Notes under the pieces: generated by a model
The model's database searches: none
Seen by the model: only the letters and a program-made list of their open reading frames with translations
What the model was told of the DNA's origin: nothing
Translations under genes and position numbers: made by a program
Origin: Talinum fruticosum
Lineage: Eukaryota; Streptophyta; Magnoliopsida; Caryophyllales; Talinaceae
DNA length: 64,000 nt
Reading direction: 5' to 3'
Assembly: GCA_021018815.1 (NCBI GenBank)
Contig: JAITYX010000010.1
Span: 4,402,001-4,466,000, forward strand
Shown here: in pieces, positions 1-12,009 of the stretch
Numbering within the stretch: the stretch's first letter is position 1
How the letters are laid out: every line of letters starts with the position of its first letter

Positions 1-895
1 TGAGAACATGACACCAAAGAAGTTTGGGAAGATTGGGGTTGAACAGTTCACCCTTTCGAGTATATTTTCAAGTATAGCAACTTGAGACTCAAGGTGACTC
101 ACATCGAAACATGATTGCCCCCTTTACACTACTAATCCTAGAACTCAAACTCGCATCTCTAGTAGTTTCCTATTGCATGGTATTTTCTACTAAGTCCTTT
201 GCAAATTCCCATGCAACTATAGGGCTCTTAAAAAGAAAACCACCCCGACACATGGACTCCACCATGGTCCGTTGGTCAAGTCCTTTCTAAATAATTTGGC
301 ATAGACGCCACTATTTTAAAGCATGGTGAGGACATTGGGCCAAAAAATTCTTAAATCTTTCAAAGTAATTCCAAAATGGTTCTTTATCCATCTGAATAAA
401 TTGATTGATTTTATTCCTTAACTTTACAATTTTGCTATTAGGGAAATATTTTCTCAAAAACATATTAACAAAATCATCCCAAGTAAAAATAAAATTAGCA
501 GTTAAGCTAGACATCCATCTTTTAGCAGCATCTTTTGAAGTAAAAGGAATTAATCTCATTCTTATTTCATCATTAGAGAAATTAGGAAAATGTATCATTA
601 AAATTACTTCATCAAATTCCATCAAAAACATATATGTATCTTCGAAACATGGAATTTTGGGAACATCCGAATATAGTGTGGTCTAATTAAGAGAGTCCCA
701 TCGGATCCCAAATCAGTTAGGTTAAAGCACGAAAAGTTAGAACTCCTACTAGGATAAAAGATATCACTCAAGGTTCTCTCAAGTGGTTCAAATTCAGTAA
801 TTTTTTCTTCCATAGGTTTGCATTCCGTTTTAATTGAAAATTCAATGCTAACAAGTTTTCTTCTTTTAGGTTCCCTAACCCAATAGCTCATGCAC
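1..895 (-). pseudogene. Ty3-type retrotransposon gag, partial and broken
   Basis: This is the capsid (gag) region of a Ty3/gypsy retrotransposon on the minus strand, running leftward out of the window. The stretch at 311-631 has the retrotransposon-gag (PF03732-type) signature: an arginine-rich MRLIPF segment, then AAKRWMSSL, a TWDDF motif, FLRKYFP, and finally FERFKNFLAQCPHH. This is the usual motif order. The N-terminal part lies at 622-891 in another frame, so there is a frameshift near 625. Left of 311 the minus strand continues the gag (a segment with SPIVAWEFAKDLVEN) but is interrupted by stops. The product would coat element RNA in cytoplasmic particles. No protease, RT or integrase is in view because the element runs off the edge. 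Lineage is probably Athila/Tat-like, judged from the primer site only. Confidence 0.85.
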
Positions 896-1167
896 TAGCA
901 ACCCACAAATGTATTTTTTGTCTTTTTGTTTTTTTTTATTTTTTGAGAAATTAAATAACTAAAACAAAAACAAAAATTAACACAAATTTAAACTAACTCC
1001 AAAAACTTGCTAATTGAAAAAAAAACTAACTCAAAAAAATACTAAAGTAACTGACTCACTAAATTAACCAAAAGAGAAACAAAACTCAGAATAAAAAATA
1101 AGAATAAGAAACCTAAATCTAATTAAGACTTAATAATTCTAATTGCAACTTAATTTCAATTACGCCA

Positions 1168-1185
1168 TCCCCGACAATGACGCCA
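1168..1185 (-). other. Primer-binding site (tRNA-Asp type)
   Basis: On the minus strand this reads TGGCGTCATTGTCGGGGA. It differs at three positions from the complement of the plant tRNA-Asp 3' end, which primes many plant Ty3 elements. It lies between the gag relic and the LTR edge at 1191, where a primer site should be, and in the same orientation as the gag. Confidence 0.75.
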
Positions 1186-2223
1186 TTTTTTGAAGTAAAA
1201 ATTGGGAGTACAGAATTTTGTCGAACCACAAATATGGACTAAATTAAATTTAGGTTCCAAATACGAATTTAAAGCGTGAAACTAATTGAAACTAATCAAC
1301 TAACAGAATACGCATATTTGCTACCAAAATTGAAATTTCATCTACTCATTAATTATATCTAACAATAAACCATCAAGCGACAAAATTGAAATTGCCAAGA
1401 AACGAGAATCAAAATTGTTAGGATGAAGAAATTATACCAGCTATTCGGTACCAACTCCAATCAGCAGAAGAAATCAACGCATACAACCAGATCCGAACCA
1501 ACCACAATTGATGGGGTAGCAACTCGAATTTAACGGATACAATCCGAGCAAAAATTATAGCCCAAATTCGCAACACTCACTTTCGAAATTAACAATTGAA
1601 AATCGGAACTAGAAACTAAAATCTCAAACTTAAAATTTGAACCTAAACTAAAATTTGAGGACAAAAAGAAATTGAAACTAAAGACTAAATTTTAAGAAGA
1701 AAAAAACTAAAACCTAAGTATTGAACGCGAAGGCCTTGCTCCCGGTTCGTCGTCCCATGTTCCTTGCTATCTCCTCCTATTTTAAAGCTTTATCTTCAGT
1801 CTCATTCTTCTTGCAGAGGTTTCGCTTGTGGATAAAGTTGGAGGTGGATTTGGACTTCATGTAGCAGCAGACGAGAGAAAGGAAGGAGAATATATACAAA
1901 CCAGATTCCAACAATCTTGATCATAATATACACTACTATAAACCACTTTTAACGATGGGTCTTTAATGACGGTTAAAAGGACAAACCGTCATGAAAAATG
2001 GACCGATTGCATTTTTGTAAAAAAGCGATTATTAATGTACCTATGACGATGGTTCGATAAAATGAACTGTCGTTAAAGGGTTGATAGTTGCATTTTAACG
2101 ATGCTTCGTTAGTTGAACCGTTGTCATGGATATCTCGAACCAGGATCTATGACGACGGTTCAACTATTGAACCATCGTTAAAAGGCATTCACTTGCTCGC
2201 GGCCCCTCATATCTAAATTTCTA

Positions 2224-2226
<3 letters not shown>

Positions 2227-2288
<62 letters not shown>
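2227..2288. repeat. (CT)n microsatellite
   Basis: About 60 bp of pure CT dinucleotide inside the CACTA element. Two further CT runs lie at about 2527-2560 and 2709-2753. Confidence 0.95.
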
Positions 2289-2292
<4 letters not shown>

Positions 2293-2509
2293 ATCCCACT
2301 TATCTCTCTCTTTCTCTACTTCTTCCTCTTCCCCCAAATTCCCGATCTTTAAGGACTCCGCCCCCTGCTCTCTCTCCTCTCTCCTTCCTCACCTGCCATG
2401 GATGACTCGCCGGCACCAATAACTTCCTCATCCTCCTCTTCCCTGTTGCGACCTTCGCCTTTTCTCTCTCCTCCTTCATCTTTATGCACACCAACGCTCG
2501 TACCTCTCG

Positions 2510-2524
2510 GCACTGGTTCGACTA

Positions 2525-2563
<39 letters not shown>

Positions 2564-2705
2564 CGCACCTTTAGATTTGAATTTCCTTGTCGAAAAATCT
2601 TCCTCTTCCGTATTCCCTAAGCTAATTTCACTTACAATTGTAGGCTTGTTTTTTAATTCGATTTCGGATCCGAATGGGGTGCACTGGTTCGACTTATGCC
2701 TTCAG

Positions 2706-2756
<51 letters not shown>

Positions 2757-2890
2757 CGAGCGCTGTGTCGGATCTGAATTTTCTCGCCGAAAGATCCTCC
2801 TCTTTCGTTTTCCCTAATCTGATTTCAATAACAATTGTAGGCTTGTTTTTTAATTTAATTTTCAGATCCGACTGTGGTGCACTCGGTTGG
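2510..2890. repeat. Two tandem copies of a ~190-bp unit with CT runs
   Basis: Each copy has a CT run, a GCACG segment, a stretch matching GAATTT then CTT/CTC-GTCGAAA, the string CAATTGTAGGCTTG, and a GATCCGA...GGTGCACT...GGTTGGA/CGAC end. The copies differ at many positions and so are not recent. CT-rich leader-like DNA within a CACTA element could be a captured host 5' region, but I see no recognisable protein. Confidence 0.7.
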
Positions 2891-3789
2891 ACTTTGACGA
2901 TGGATCGCTCGAATTGCAAGGGATGGCTTTAAGGGTATTTAATTCAATTTTCTTAATTTTGTTTTTTTGGTTGGAGCCAGTGGTGAAAGTGTTTGATTGA
3001 ATGTGGTTTTTTTTTAGATCCGAATCAAAGCTGTTAGCTCCGAGGGTATCAAGAAAATTAAATTGCGGAAGAAGATGGACAAGCCTACAACTATTAGATC
3101 TGTCATGAAAATGTTGTTTTTTTTTTATGGTCGAATTACAAAAGACGATTTTGGATGTTTGAGACTCTTATTTTTTACTTGTGATTTTGTTTATCTTTGA
3201 CAACTTTAATTTGTTATGCAAATACAAATTTGGATGTATTTTCTCTCTGGATATATTCTCTCCCTCTCTCGAGTACATTTTTTTAATAATTAACCGTAGT
3301 CATAGGGTAGTTATTACTACGGTTCTTTCTGCAGAACCGTAGTAATAGGCTAGCTATTACTACGGTTCTACTAAAGAACCATCGTCAAAGGTCTTCTTTT
3401 ACTACAATTTTGAACCGTAGTAAAAGATGTCCACTTACAACGATGGCCAAATAGACTACGCCCGATAACCGTAATTAAATGTCCTTTTGAATCATAGTTA
3501 AAAGTAGTTCCTATATTAGTGATATACAAACCAGATTCTTCACACAACGTAGTATGGTAGACAATTAAAAAAATCACAAACTTGGCCAATCAAATAATGA
3601 AGAATAAGTGTAAATATATACCTATGTAACTATCTTTATATGGTTATATACAAACTGTACCCAACCTAACTTAGCTCGTCAAGCAAAATATCTATATAAG
3701 GAGTGAGGGGCTTTTTTCCCTGGAAATATTGTGTCCAATGTTGTAAAAGACATATTCATTACGTCAAGTGCAAGTATTAATTAAGTTGA

Positions 3790-4695
3790 AAAGGATATGA
3801 AAAAATGTTAATTTTTCATAATCAAATACAAGTGCAAGTGCAAATACCTCTTTGGGATTAGATGCAGGATCATTGAAATCGAGTTGGGTCACAATCTCTT
3901 TCATGTACTGCAGAATCTAGAACCCACCCTTCATGTTTCCCCTTTTGTTTGTGACACTAAAATTATAATTCCCAACACATGTGAGAATTCATTGGTAGTT
4001 ATGTCGCTAGCAAGTAATATCATATGAAAAATTAAATTTTAATGCTAAGTAAGAGAACCTCACCCTTACTGGGGACAATAATTGGGTTTGATTTCACATG
4101 TGAGCCACTCGTGCCTCCCGTACAATAATACATTTCGAGAGCACCATTTTTCAATTGGAAAAATCAAATTCAAATTAATATACAATTGAAAAGAATACTT
4201 AACAAAAAAGTATAAAATGATTAAGGTATGAACTCACGAGTCAAGTACATTCTTGATATCGTTCCTCATGGGATGACCCAAAGGATCGAGCTAGCACGCG
4301 ACATTGCTCCTCCAAAATATGGCAACAATCATCCAATGTTGGCTACGGCTGACACGAATAACATATATATAAATATGTAACACCATTAAAACTCCGTTTA
4401 AGTTATTTATACACTTACCCCTCAATGAACGGCGCCAAGTATCTTTTTTCTACACATTATTTTTCATGACTCTCAAGATATATTAGATAGGTCCCGAGTT
4501 CTCTCGCCCTATAGCTTGAATGGCATCGGGGTTGAGAAACTAAACCGAGTCGTTTCCTATCTCGTGGAGCCACCTATTACATATTAATTGATACATATAT
4601 AGAGTTAGAAATGGAAACTAACAGTTAAAAAATGAACTTTATATATATATATATGTATGTATGTATATGACTCGTGAATGGGTAGGAGAGGGGAC

Positions 4696-4755
<60 letters not shown>

Positions 4756-6995
4756 ATGTATATGACTCGTGAATGGGTAGGAGAGGGGACTATTTTGGAC
4801 AATGATCGGGCACCGTCAAATACTTGCCCGTGCCTATTGAGGGAGTTGGAGTGCCCTTCATCCCACTTGTTGGATCTATCCCCGACATCCTAGTTCAAGG
4901 AAGTCCATAAGACACGAATTAGAAATATATATACGTGATATTAACAATAGTCAAATATAATATTTTCAAAATGAATTACCTTAAAGAGGGTGACAAAACT
5001 CTTGGGCTAAGTAACAAAAGTGTTGATCGCTTCAACAGTTTGGAGGTATGGTGACTGGATCAACAACTTACGATCGCCGTTCCCATGGACGACTTCTCTC
5101 ACACTCACCTTGACTCGATCAACTAAAAGCGGTGTGCCATGAATGATGACATCTAGCTTCCCCGAGTAAACAACACCCATAACCACACCATGATCTAGGG
5201 GATGGTGATGAGAAGCTAGATTGCACTCGTGTCGACTGCATAAGAATTACCATAACAAATAGAATCACGGGATAACCCTTGAGAGACAAATTAAACTATC
5301 TAAGAATCCTGAAAAAAAAATGGATAGAGTTTCCCTTAAAAATAGACATTTTTCTGGCCTAACGACCCTCATCCGAAACAACAAAAACAAAATATAACTA
5401 ATTACTCAACGCTCACACGCCGAAGTTCTACAACAACCATAATAAATACACCATTCATTCAACAAGTATAAACCAATAATTATTCAAAATATAAACATGC
5501 ATGTAAATCTAATGAGGTTGCAAAATCTTAATTACCTCCACCACATCGAATTGGTTGACGGGTGAGCTCGCGTTCGCGCTCGCTAGTGTTTGGGGTGAGA
5601 ATGGATGTAAAGTATCCAAGTTGGATCTCGAGACACCCATGTTGCTAAGGTATGCCATGAGGAAGTCTTTCATCCGGGCCTTCATCTCTGCCTTCATCTA
5701 TTCCAATCGTGCAGCCATTTGGGGCTGCATTTAAGCGGCCATTAGAAACATCATTGCTTCCATATTCGCTAGGTTAGAAGAGACGAGGCGCTTCTTTCTA
5801 GCCCCAAAGTGCTCAAGTATCCCTACCTTCCCACCGATGGCTCGAACGCGACCGAGATGCTCATCTCTTTTATGGCCAAGGCTAACTTGTCCCTCCTCCC
5901 AAGTGGTGTCGGTGACTTCGAAGTTGAGGCATGTGAAAAAGACTTTTGTAAGAAGGAAATAAATTATCATTGGGCAATTCATATATTTAAAAACAAAATA
6001 AGTTCTCAAAATAGATAAAGAAATATTAGAAAAAACTCATGAGTCGTTGCACAATGTATTCTATGTCGATCATAGTGAAGGTGTCATCTTTCTTCTTTCT
6101 TTTTTCTTCCTTCGACCCATAGCTCGTCCCTCTCAATAATGCGCTGTGAAGTATTTGTGATGGTACCTTCACCGCAGCCACTTTGACGTTCTTCAAGCTT
6201 ACGCTTGTATAATTTTTCCTCCACCTTGACGTATCCCCCATGGGACATCGTATAGGGATACGCATTGCTCTTAATCCTCTTCCGATTAGATTTACCTCAA
6301 GCCGATGCAAGTAATTAGGACAACGAAAATATTAGTAAATAAGACTTATATCGAAAAAAAGACAACAAATTATAGATTACCTTGTATTCGAAGAGGAGAC
6401 ATATGATTCAAACGTCTTCCAGTCCTCCTCAATAATGAAGTTATAGACCTCCTAAGGTCTACCTTACGCCTTGATCTGTCTTGTTTCATAGACCCAAATA
6501 GAGGTAATGTGAGACTTAAAGTTTCTAAATTTCTCTACCACTAACATTAGGGTCTTGTGTCTCACCAAGGGGATATCAGATTCTTTAACGTCCAAGATGA
6601 ATGTTTTCTAAAACATAAGAACGACATGCATTAGTACGTAATAACCATTCACGAAAGTTGCAATTCTAAGTTAAGATGTAGTACGTTTATCGTATATCAT
6701 GCCAAAGGTTGTCCTTAACCAAATCAAGGACTGTGCCCCAACTTTTGTAGTTGATGTTCATGTGTGTACAGGTTGTTGCACCAACATAGCTCATAAAGCG
6801 AGCTGCGTGATCACCTACATGGTTATGGTGCTTGTCGAATTGGACTCGTGCTAGCAGAGTTGGATCATCTCTATTATGGGCCAACTTCTCCTTATTCATA
6901 ATTGTTTGTCCCCTCGACTTTTTAGTACTTTGGGAAGGATCCATTTTATGCCACAAGCAATTATATAACTTAACTTTCAACGATGGATATAACAT
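3790..6995 (-). pseudogene. CACTA transposon ORF: transposase_24-like region plus Ulp1-like protease region, decayed
   Basis: Read on the minus strand from 6995 down, the pieces follow the order of the common plant CACTA (Ptta/En/Spm, PF03004-type) protein. The first piece has RGQTIMNKEK, then HVGDHAARFMSYVGA, then YKSWGTVLDLVKDNLWHDI. The next, near 6600-6390, has FRNFKSHIT and EDWKTFESYVSS. Near 6290-6150 come YPYTMSHGGYVKVEEKL and ERQSGCGEG. Near 5980-5800 is SLGHKRDEHLGRVRAIGGKVG with ARKKR, followed by a Met/Ala-rich stretch. Near 4330-4240 HWMIVAIFW...DPLGHPMRNDIKNVLDS resembles the Ulp1/C48 protease domain, and YMKEIV near 3900 resembles its C-terminus. Stops and frame changes between pieces show it is dead. 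Some gaps may be introns. Its role in life would be CACTA mobilisation. TNP2-type transposase is not seen. Confidence 0.75.
4638..4796. repeat. Microsatellite with a ~95-bp tandem duplication
   Basis: A segment starting GTATATGACTCGTGAATG occurs twice, 95 bp apart (GACTCGTG at 4669 and at 4764). The first copy follows a short TA run. The second follows a longer TA run and a TG run. Confidence 0.9.
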
Positions 6996-6999
6996 ACTT

Positions 7000-8074
7000 T
7001 ACTTTAGCTAATGAGTTGCATCCCATGCTCGTCTAATGCATACATAGCCCAACCATGAAACAACCAAATTATAAAGAAACAAATTCAAAGGGCTTCATGC
7101 ATACTTATAACAAAAGCAACAAAACTTAAAAATGGTTTGTAAGTGTCAATGTTGGATAATTTTTGAGATTTTCACATTGAAAGTGACATTTGATTCGTTA
7201 TTCTCTCGTTGAGAGTCAAAATTAAGCCTCGACATATTCATATGCGTATCCAAGTATATCAATATTTTTCATATATGAAATGTGACAATGATATTATTCT
7301 ACATATCTACAAAGAGGATAGTCAAGCAATAGATTAGGAAACTAAATTAGCTCTTACAATTTCTTCATTTTATTTCTTGTCATGAACAACTTACCACACT
7401 TATTGACGACAACCTTTTGGTGATAATGTAGGCACATGTCTAAATCCATGTCTAGCGCCAAGTACACAACTTAAGAGCACTTGAAAGTGAAATGTAAAAG
7501 ACGAGATACATATAGGAAAATTCATTATTGTATGGCAATGCTTGAGGACCATAAAGAAAGTTCAATACACCAATAAATGTGAAAATGCCAATTTCAACAA
7601 AGCACTAAAATCAAATTATCTACCCACTCTTTGCCAAGAATGCCATTATCGAAACGTTAAAACCCTAAACCCTATTTAGCATGCTATTGTTAAAACCCTA
7701 AATCCTAAACCCTAGTTAGCATTATACTTGTTGAGAGAGTGGGTGAGGAGAGCAGATACAAAATAAGAGAGAAAGAGATATGAGTTACTTATCGGCTTTT
7801 GGTACGACAGGTGAGAGAGAGAGGTAATAGCAATGACGATGAGAGTGAGCAGCGATAGACCGAGCACCGAGCATAGAGTAGAGAGAATAGCACCAATGAT
7901 GGCATGCCGGAGAGCAGCGTCAATAATGAAAAGACAACAGAGAGCAGAAAGAGGAAAGCGAGTGAAGACAACAGAGAGTAGGGAGACGAGAGTGATAATG
8001 ATAGTGACAGGTGAGAGTAGAGAGCAGAAAGTAAAGGTGGCGGACTGGTCGTGGTTTTTTTGTTTCTAAAGACT
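7000..8074. other. CACTA interior without recognisable gene
   Basis: An AT-rich stretch followed at 7740-8050 by AG-rich sequence. Short open frames here are low in complexity and resemble nothing I know. Telomere-like CCCTAAACCC strings occur at 7660-7715 but only as two short interspersed motifs. Confidence 0.5.
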
Positions 8075-8314
8075 TTTAATTACGGTTCAATGAAAGAACC
8101 GTAATAATAGAACACCTATTACTACAGTTCTTTCAATGAATCATAGTTAAAAGTGGACATTTCCACCTATGACGATACTTCAATGAACGAACCATAATCA
8201 TAGATGTAATAAAAGGTCGCTTATTTATAAAATTTCACTACCACAGCTTTTACAATAGTTTTCTTGATAACAATCGTTAAAGGCCCATTGTTAAAAATCT
8301 ATTATGTAGTAGTG
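8075..8314. mobile_element. Right terminus of a CACTA element
   Basis: Subterminal repeats (ACGGTTCAATGAAAGAACCGT and variants) precede an end reading ATTATGTAGTAGTG. Its reverse complement CACTACTACATAAT matches the CACTA terminus at 1931 and its next 30 bases in part. Immediately to the right starts sequence homologous to the LTR at about 14545-15272, so the CACTA element is inserted in, or fused to, that LTR. The left terminus is not resolved: the flank GTT at 8315-8317 does not match the ATA before 1931. Confidence 0.7.
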
Positions 8315-9045
8315 GTTAGGCCCTTTATTTATATGAGAAATATTAGGTCACAAATAATGACCTAAAAAGTAAACAAGCGATCGCCTAAGCAGCTGAATCG
8401 GACCGGTCCACGACGTGAAATTAGGAGAAAAACCGGATAAAATCAGCTGGACCAGGATTCCCATGGAGGGCGCTGAGAAGGTCGGTCCCAACCTTCCAAC
8501 GGTGTCGTTTGGTGGAGTTACTTTCCGTGCCTTGGTTGAACATTGGAGCAAAACACGGTGCTTTGGTGATATGAACCATGAAGTGTGGTGCCGACCACAA
8601 ATGGCGTCATTTGGTGATCTTGGTTTCCATGCCTCGGTTGGGGGCCTTGAGCACACCACAAGCACTTTGGTGATATGAACCATGAAGAGCGCACCAGCCT
8701 CCAACGACATCGGTTGGACACTGGAGATCCGTGTTAAGTCTGGGATGTTGAAGGATAAAATGTTACATTTATAACGTAGTAAAGCTTGACACGCGGCGCC
8801 GCCACCTCTTGATTGAGAGCCTTGACCCAGGCGTGGTTTGGCTGAAAGAAAATAGGTTTGTGGGCTGACCCAAGAAAAGAAAGCTGATTTTTTATGATAA
8901 AGGGGTTTTTGTGGTTTATTAGCTTCCGTCACGCCTATCGGACTCCGACCAGTGATATGAGTTCGCTAACAAGACCGAGATCTCATCACCGAGGCTAACA
9001 AATAAATAAAAGAGAAAAGGGATGACACTTTTTAGATTTCTATAG
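8315..9045 (-). repeat. 3' LTR, truncated
   Basis: This segment aligns with 14545-15272 along its whole length, including the shared strings TTAGGTCACAAATAATGACC, CTTTGGTGATATGAACCATG and GACACTTTTTA, with substitutions and small indels throughout. The extent of divergence means insertion was not recent. Next to its start, at about 9050-9060, is a purine run (AAAGTGGGGG on the minus strand) that fits a polypurine tract. Confidence 0.85.
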
Positions 9046-9182
9046 TTAGCCCCCACTTTAACCAAGTTTAAAAGACAAAAGTCAAAGGAGACACTAAAAG
9101 GTACTTACCTGTTGCTTCGGATGTCAATTAAATCAACGCGTACGGAATTAGTTGTTTTTCGACTTGAACTCTAACAGGGGAG

Positions 9183-9970
9183 CCTGGACTTGACCTACTG
9201 AGTCCGATGTTTAGGTGGATGATTCTTGAACTTGGCTAATTAAAGACCCGACGCTCGAATTAGTGTGCCTAAACTTGACCACGTACTTAGTCTAAAGCTT
9301 GGTGTGGAGCTTGAACTTGACTCGGGTAGTAAAGTCTAAAGTCCAAGCTTGAGGTGCCCGAACTTGACTACTTCTTAAATCGAAGTTCGATTGGTTTCCT
9401 GAGCTTGGCTCAATCAATGTCTTGAAACTCGGATGAGGGGCCTAAACTTGACCGTTTCTTGGTTTGAAGCTTGGCTAAAACTTTCTGTACTAACAGTTTT
9501 GTTAGTTAATAATCAAATGTAAATAGTTTCAAGTGTTACATGAAATGATCGCTAGCTAGATCATGTTTCAAATGTGTTCCCTTAACTTGGCCATGGAGTT
9601 GTCCCGAAGTCTTGGTGTGGTGTCCGAACCTTTACCACTATTGGGCCTAAAGTTCGATGGAGTGATGTCCGAACCTTGACCATGGTTGGGCTCGAAGCTC
9701 AACGGGAGTTATTTGAACCTTGACTACTGCCATGTGTATGACTCAACCGGGGTGTCTCGCACCTTGACCACTATTGAGTCCGAGACTCGACTAGGAATGT
9801 CTTAACCTTGACCGTTGTTGGGCTTGAAGCTCAACGGGGTTGTCCGAACCTTGACTCGCTGTTGGGTCTAAGACTTGATCGGAATGTGTCCGAACCTTGA
9901 CCACCTGTTGGGTCCGAGATTCAATTAGAGGTGTTTAAACCTTGACCGTTGTTCGGTCACGAAGCTCGAC
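9183..9970. repeat. Diverged minisatellite, 40-48 bp units
   Basis: About sixteen units, each beginning with a variant of GAACTTGACC or GAACCTTGACC and continuing with a TTGGGTCCGAAGCTCGA-like core. There are seven units at 9183-9480, a break of about 100 bp, then nine units at about 9587-9970. Units differ at many positions and no long reading frame crosses the block. It lies between gag and the polypurine tract, where pol would be in a complete element. Confidence 0.85.
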
Positions 9971-10989
9971 ATCTATCCACTTTCGTTGGAATAGGGACGG
10001 ATACTTATCTTCATGTAGAGATTTTTGCCTAGACTTGGTCTTTGGATAACCCGAAATCTAGGGAATGGCCTACTTGAAAATCTTACGTTCAATGGGGTTA
10101 TATGCCCCATTCTAATTTTGAGCTTTTTAGTACATGCTCGCTAATAGCTCTTTTGTAAGGCAAACAATTTGTACCTTCCCCGAGTATTCTTGGAGTTGTT
10201 GTATGACCTATCGATCATCAGCCCAGACGTTCTTCTTGGGTGCTTATGTCTAACTCTTCTCGCATGTTGGAGAGTTGATTAGCTTTGACTAGTTGATGTC
10301 ATGGGAGATTCCCTTTAAAGGTGGTGATGCTAGTGATCTTCTTTGATGCCGACATGATGGATGATGCTTGAATAATTCCTTATAGGGTGCTTTGTTATTA
10401 CTTTTGTATTTTCGGGAGTATGACTCATGCAAAGGAGATGAAGGCAGGACTCTATTCTAAGTATAAATGCATTCTTTTATTAAGATAATGCGAAAATTTT
10501 TAAAAAGACAAACAATATTGCACTTTAGGCCCTACTCCCCAAGGTAGAGCATAATGAAAAATGGGCCTCTTGAACTCCAATGTACTGTTGCTGGCGGTTC
10601 GGTGTCAAATCGGAATGGCAAGCTTCTTGATCGGCTTTTGCTCCTCCGAATGTAGAAAGGTGGCTTGAATTTGGAAATGAGAAATGGGAACAAGATAAGG
10701 ATTAAGACTGGACCTCATGGGATTCCTATGTATTCACTATAGTATAAATTAGGCCTTCATAGTGCAAAAAGAAAGTATTGGTTTGGTTTTTTGAAACAAG
10801 AAAAGGAAATAGACCTAGGATGCATCCGAAACAAGGAATGGGGCTTATTGGATGATCTTCTAACTGATTGAAACTTTTGTGGATGCGTGCTTCCCTTCTA
10901 TAAGCATGTCGAGTATCTCAGAGTGTTTTGAAGTCCATAAAAGGCAAGAACTTCAAGTGTTTCTAATATGCGGGTTTCGGGTTTTTGAT

Positions 10990-11560
10990 GATTAATCTAA
11001 CCTAATCCTTTTCGGGAGGTCGATCTTTCATGTGGGTAGCCCTTGCCCTCCAGCAAGTGAAGAAGTCGGTGAAGCTCTCATTGTGTCCTTGCTTGATTAG
11101 CTCTAGGTCGTAAAGAGTGACCGGTAGATCAATATTGTTGGAGTATTGATGTAATAATTCCCGGTAAAGATCTTGCCGGTTGTGACCTTACGTAGGTCAA
11201 CGAGCATTGTACCATTTCATGATGTCTTTGTTAAATGTCCATGGAAATATGACATGGTATGTGTCATCTGGTACATTCTTGAGAGCCATTGCCCCTACAA
11301 AGTTCCTCACGAGGTAATGAGGGTTTTCAGTCCCATTGAACATGATGACAAACATAGTGAATTTTGGAGGCAATTTTCCTTTAGGGATTGAAGTGAATCC
11401 CTAGGCTAGATAGTAGTCATTGAACATTGATGACTCACGCGAGCACCTTCTCTATTCGATCTATTCGTGGATCAGATTGAGGTCGGGCCGAGGCTCTTGT
11501 TGAGACTTGGATTTCTTCTCCAGCTCTTTGTGTATGAGATCAAGGGTTTACGCCATTAAC
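10990..11560 (-). pseudogene. Retrotransposon gag relic of the TR-GAG element
   Basis: On the minus strand, pieces in several frames follow the Ogre/Tat gag order. A proline/lysine PPKF-like start is followed by VIMFNGTENPHY, then a VGAM segment, FPWTFNKDIMKWYNARRPT, then RQDLYRELLHQYSNNIDLPV, LELIKQGHNESFTDFF and WRARATHM with DRPPEKD. These are the hallmarks of the retrotransposon gag domain (PF03732 type). Stops and at least two frame changes interrupt it. It would have formed the element's particles. The region matches this family far better than anything else I know. Confidence 0.8.
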
Positions 11561-12009
11561 TCAATCTTTTTATCTTAGCTTTTATTTTTGTAGTAGACTT
11601 CTTGAACAAGGTCATGATGGGAATTTACTCCGGTTTGTTGGCCATTTTAGGAGGAGGGTTGCGCTTTGTCCGCGAGTAACGTACTAGTATGACCGAGTAA
11701 AGGTGTTGGACGTACTTGGTGTGGTATGTATTGATGTGGGACGTATCGGTGTCGAACGTGCCGATGTTGAAGTAGACTTCTTATTTCCTAGTCACTTCAT
11801 GCTAGGATTTCGATTTGAGTTGGGTTCCCTATCTATGTCCCAAAAGAGTAAGTGCTCAAGATTGGCTCGTGAAATTTTAGGGAGATGGAACTTAAGTGCT
11901 TGACCCAAGGAACGAATGATCCTAAGAGAAAACAAAACGATATGCTCTTTTATTTGGATGCACATAAAGAACGCAAATTAGACCAAAATGAAATGCAACG
12001 ATGCCAGTG

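Larger units (their letters stand above)
1931..3521. mobile_element. Non-autonomous CACTA (En/Spm) transposon
   Basis: The element starts CACTACTATAAACC and ends CCTATATTAGTG, giving inverted CACTA termini. It is flanked by ATA at 1928-1930 and ATA at 3522-3524, the 3-bp target duplication usual for this superfamily. Both ends carry the dense subterminal repeats typical of CACTA elements: variants of AACCGTCGTTAAA at 1945-2190 and of TACTACGGTTCT at 3290-3450, in both orientations. There is no transposase. The interior contains three long CT runs and two tandem copies of a roughly 190-bp unit (about 2510-2890) that resemble a gene leader. It would need transposase from elsewhere. Confidence 0.8.
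1191..3548 (-). repeat. Probable 5' LTR of the minus-strand Ty3 element, interrupted
   Basis: The LTR should begin next to the primer site, and a TG dinucleotide is present at 1191 on the plus strand (CA at the LTR end when read on the minus strand). The body at 1191-1930 is AT-rich and non-coding. It is interrupted by the CACTA element 1931-3521 and seems to resume at 3522. The far boundary is uncertain because no second LTR is visible for comparison; 3548 is a guess at a nearby CA. A 17-bp sequence is present at both 1891-1907 and about 3522-3538, suggesting a local duplication that preceded the CACTA insertion. Confidence 0.45.

Noticed and set aside
7660..7715. Telomeric repeat tract
   Set aside because: Only isolated CCCTAAACCC motifs occur, not a continuous array.
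8348..8932. 194-codon open frame on the minus strand in the truncated LTR
   Set aside because: It lies fully inside LTR sequence. The frame is broken in the homologous copy at 14572-14993 and no domain is recognisable.
9183..9970. CRISPR-like array
   Set aside because: The units are contiguous, diverged minisatellite repeats without unique spacers, inside a plant retrotransposon.
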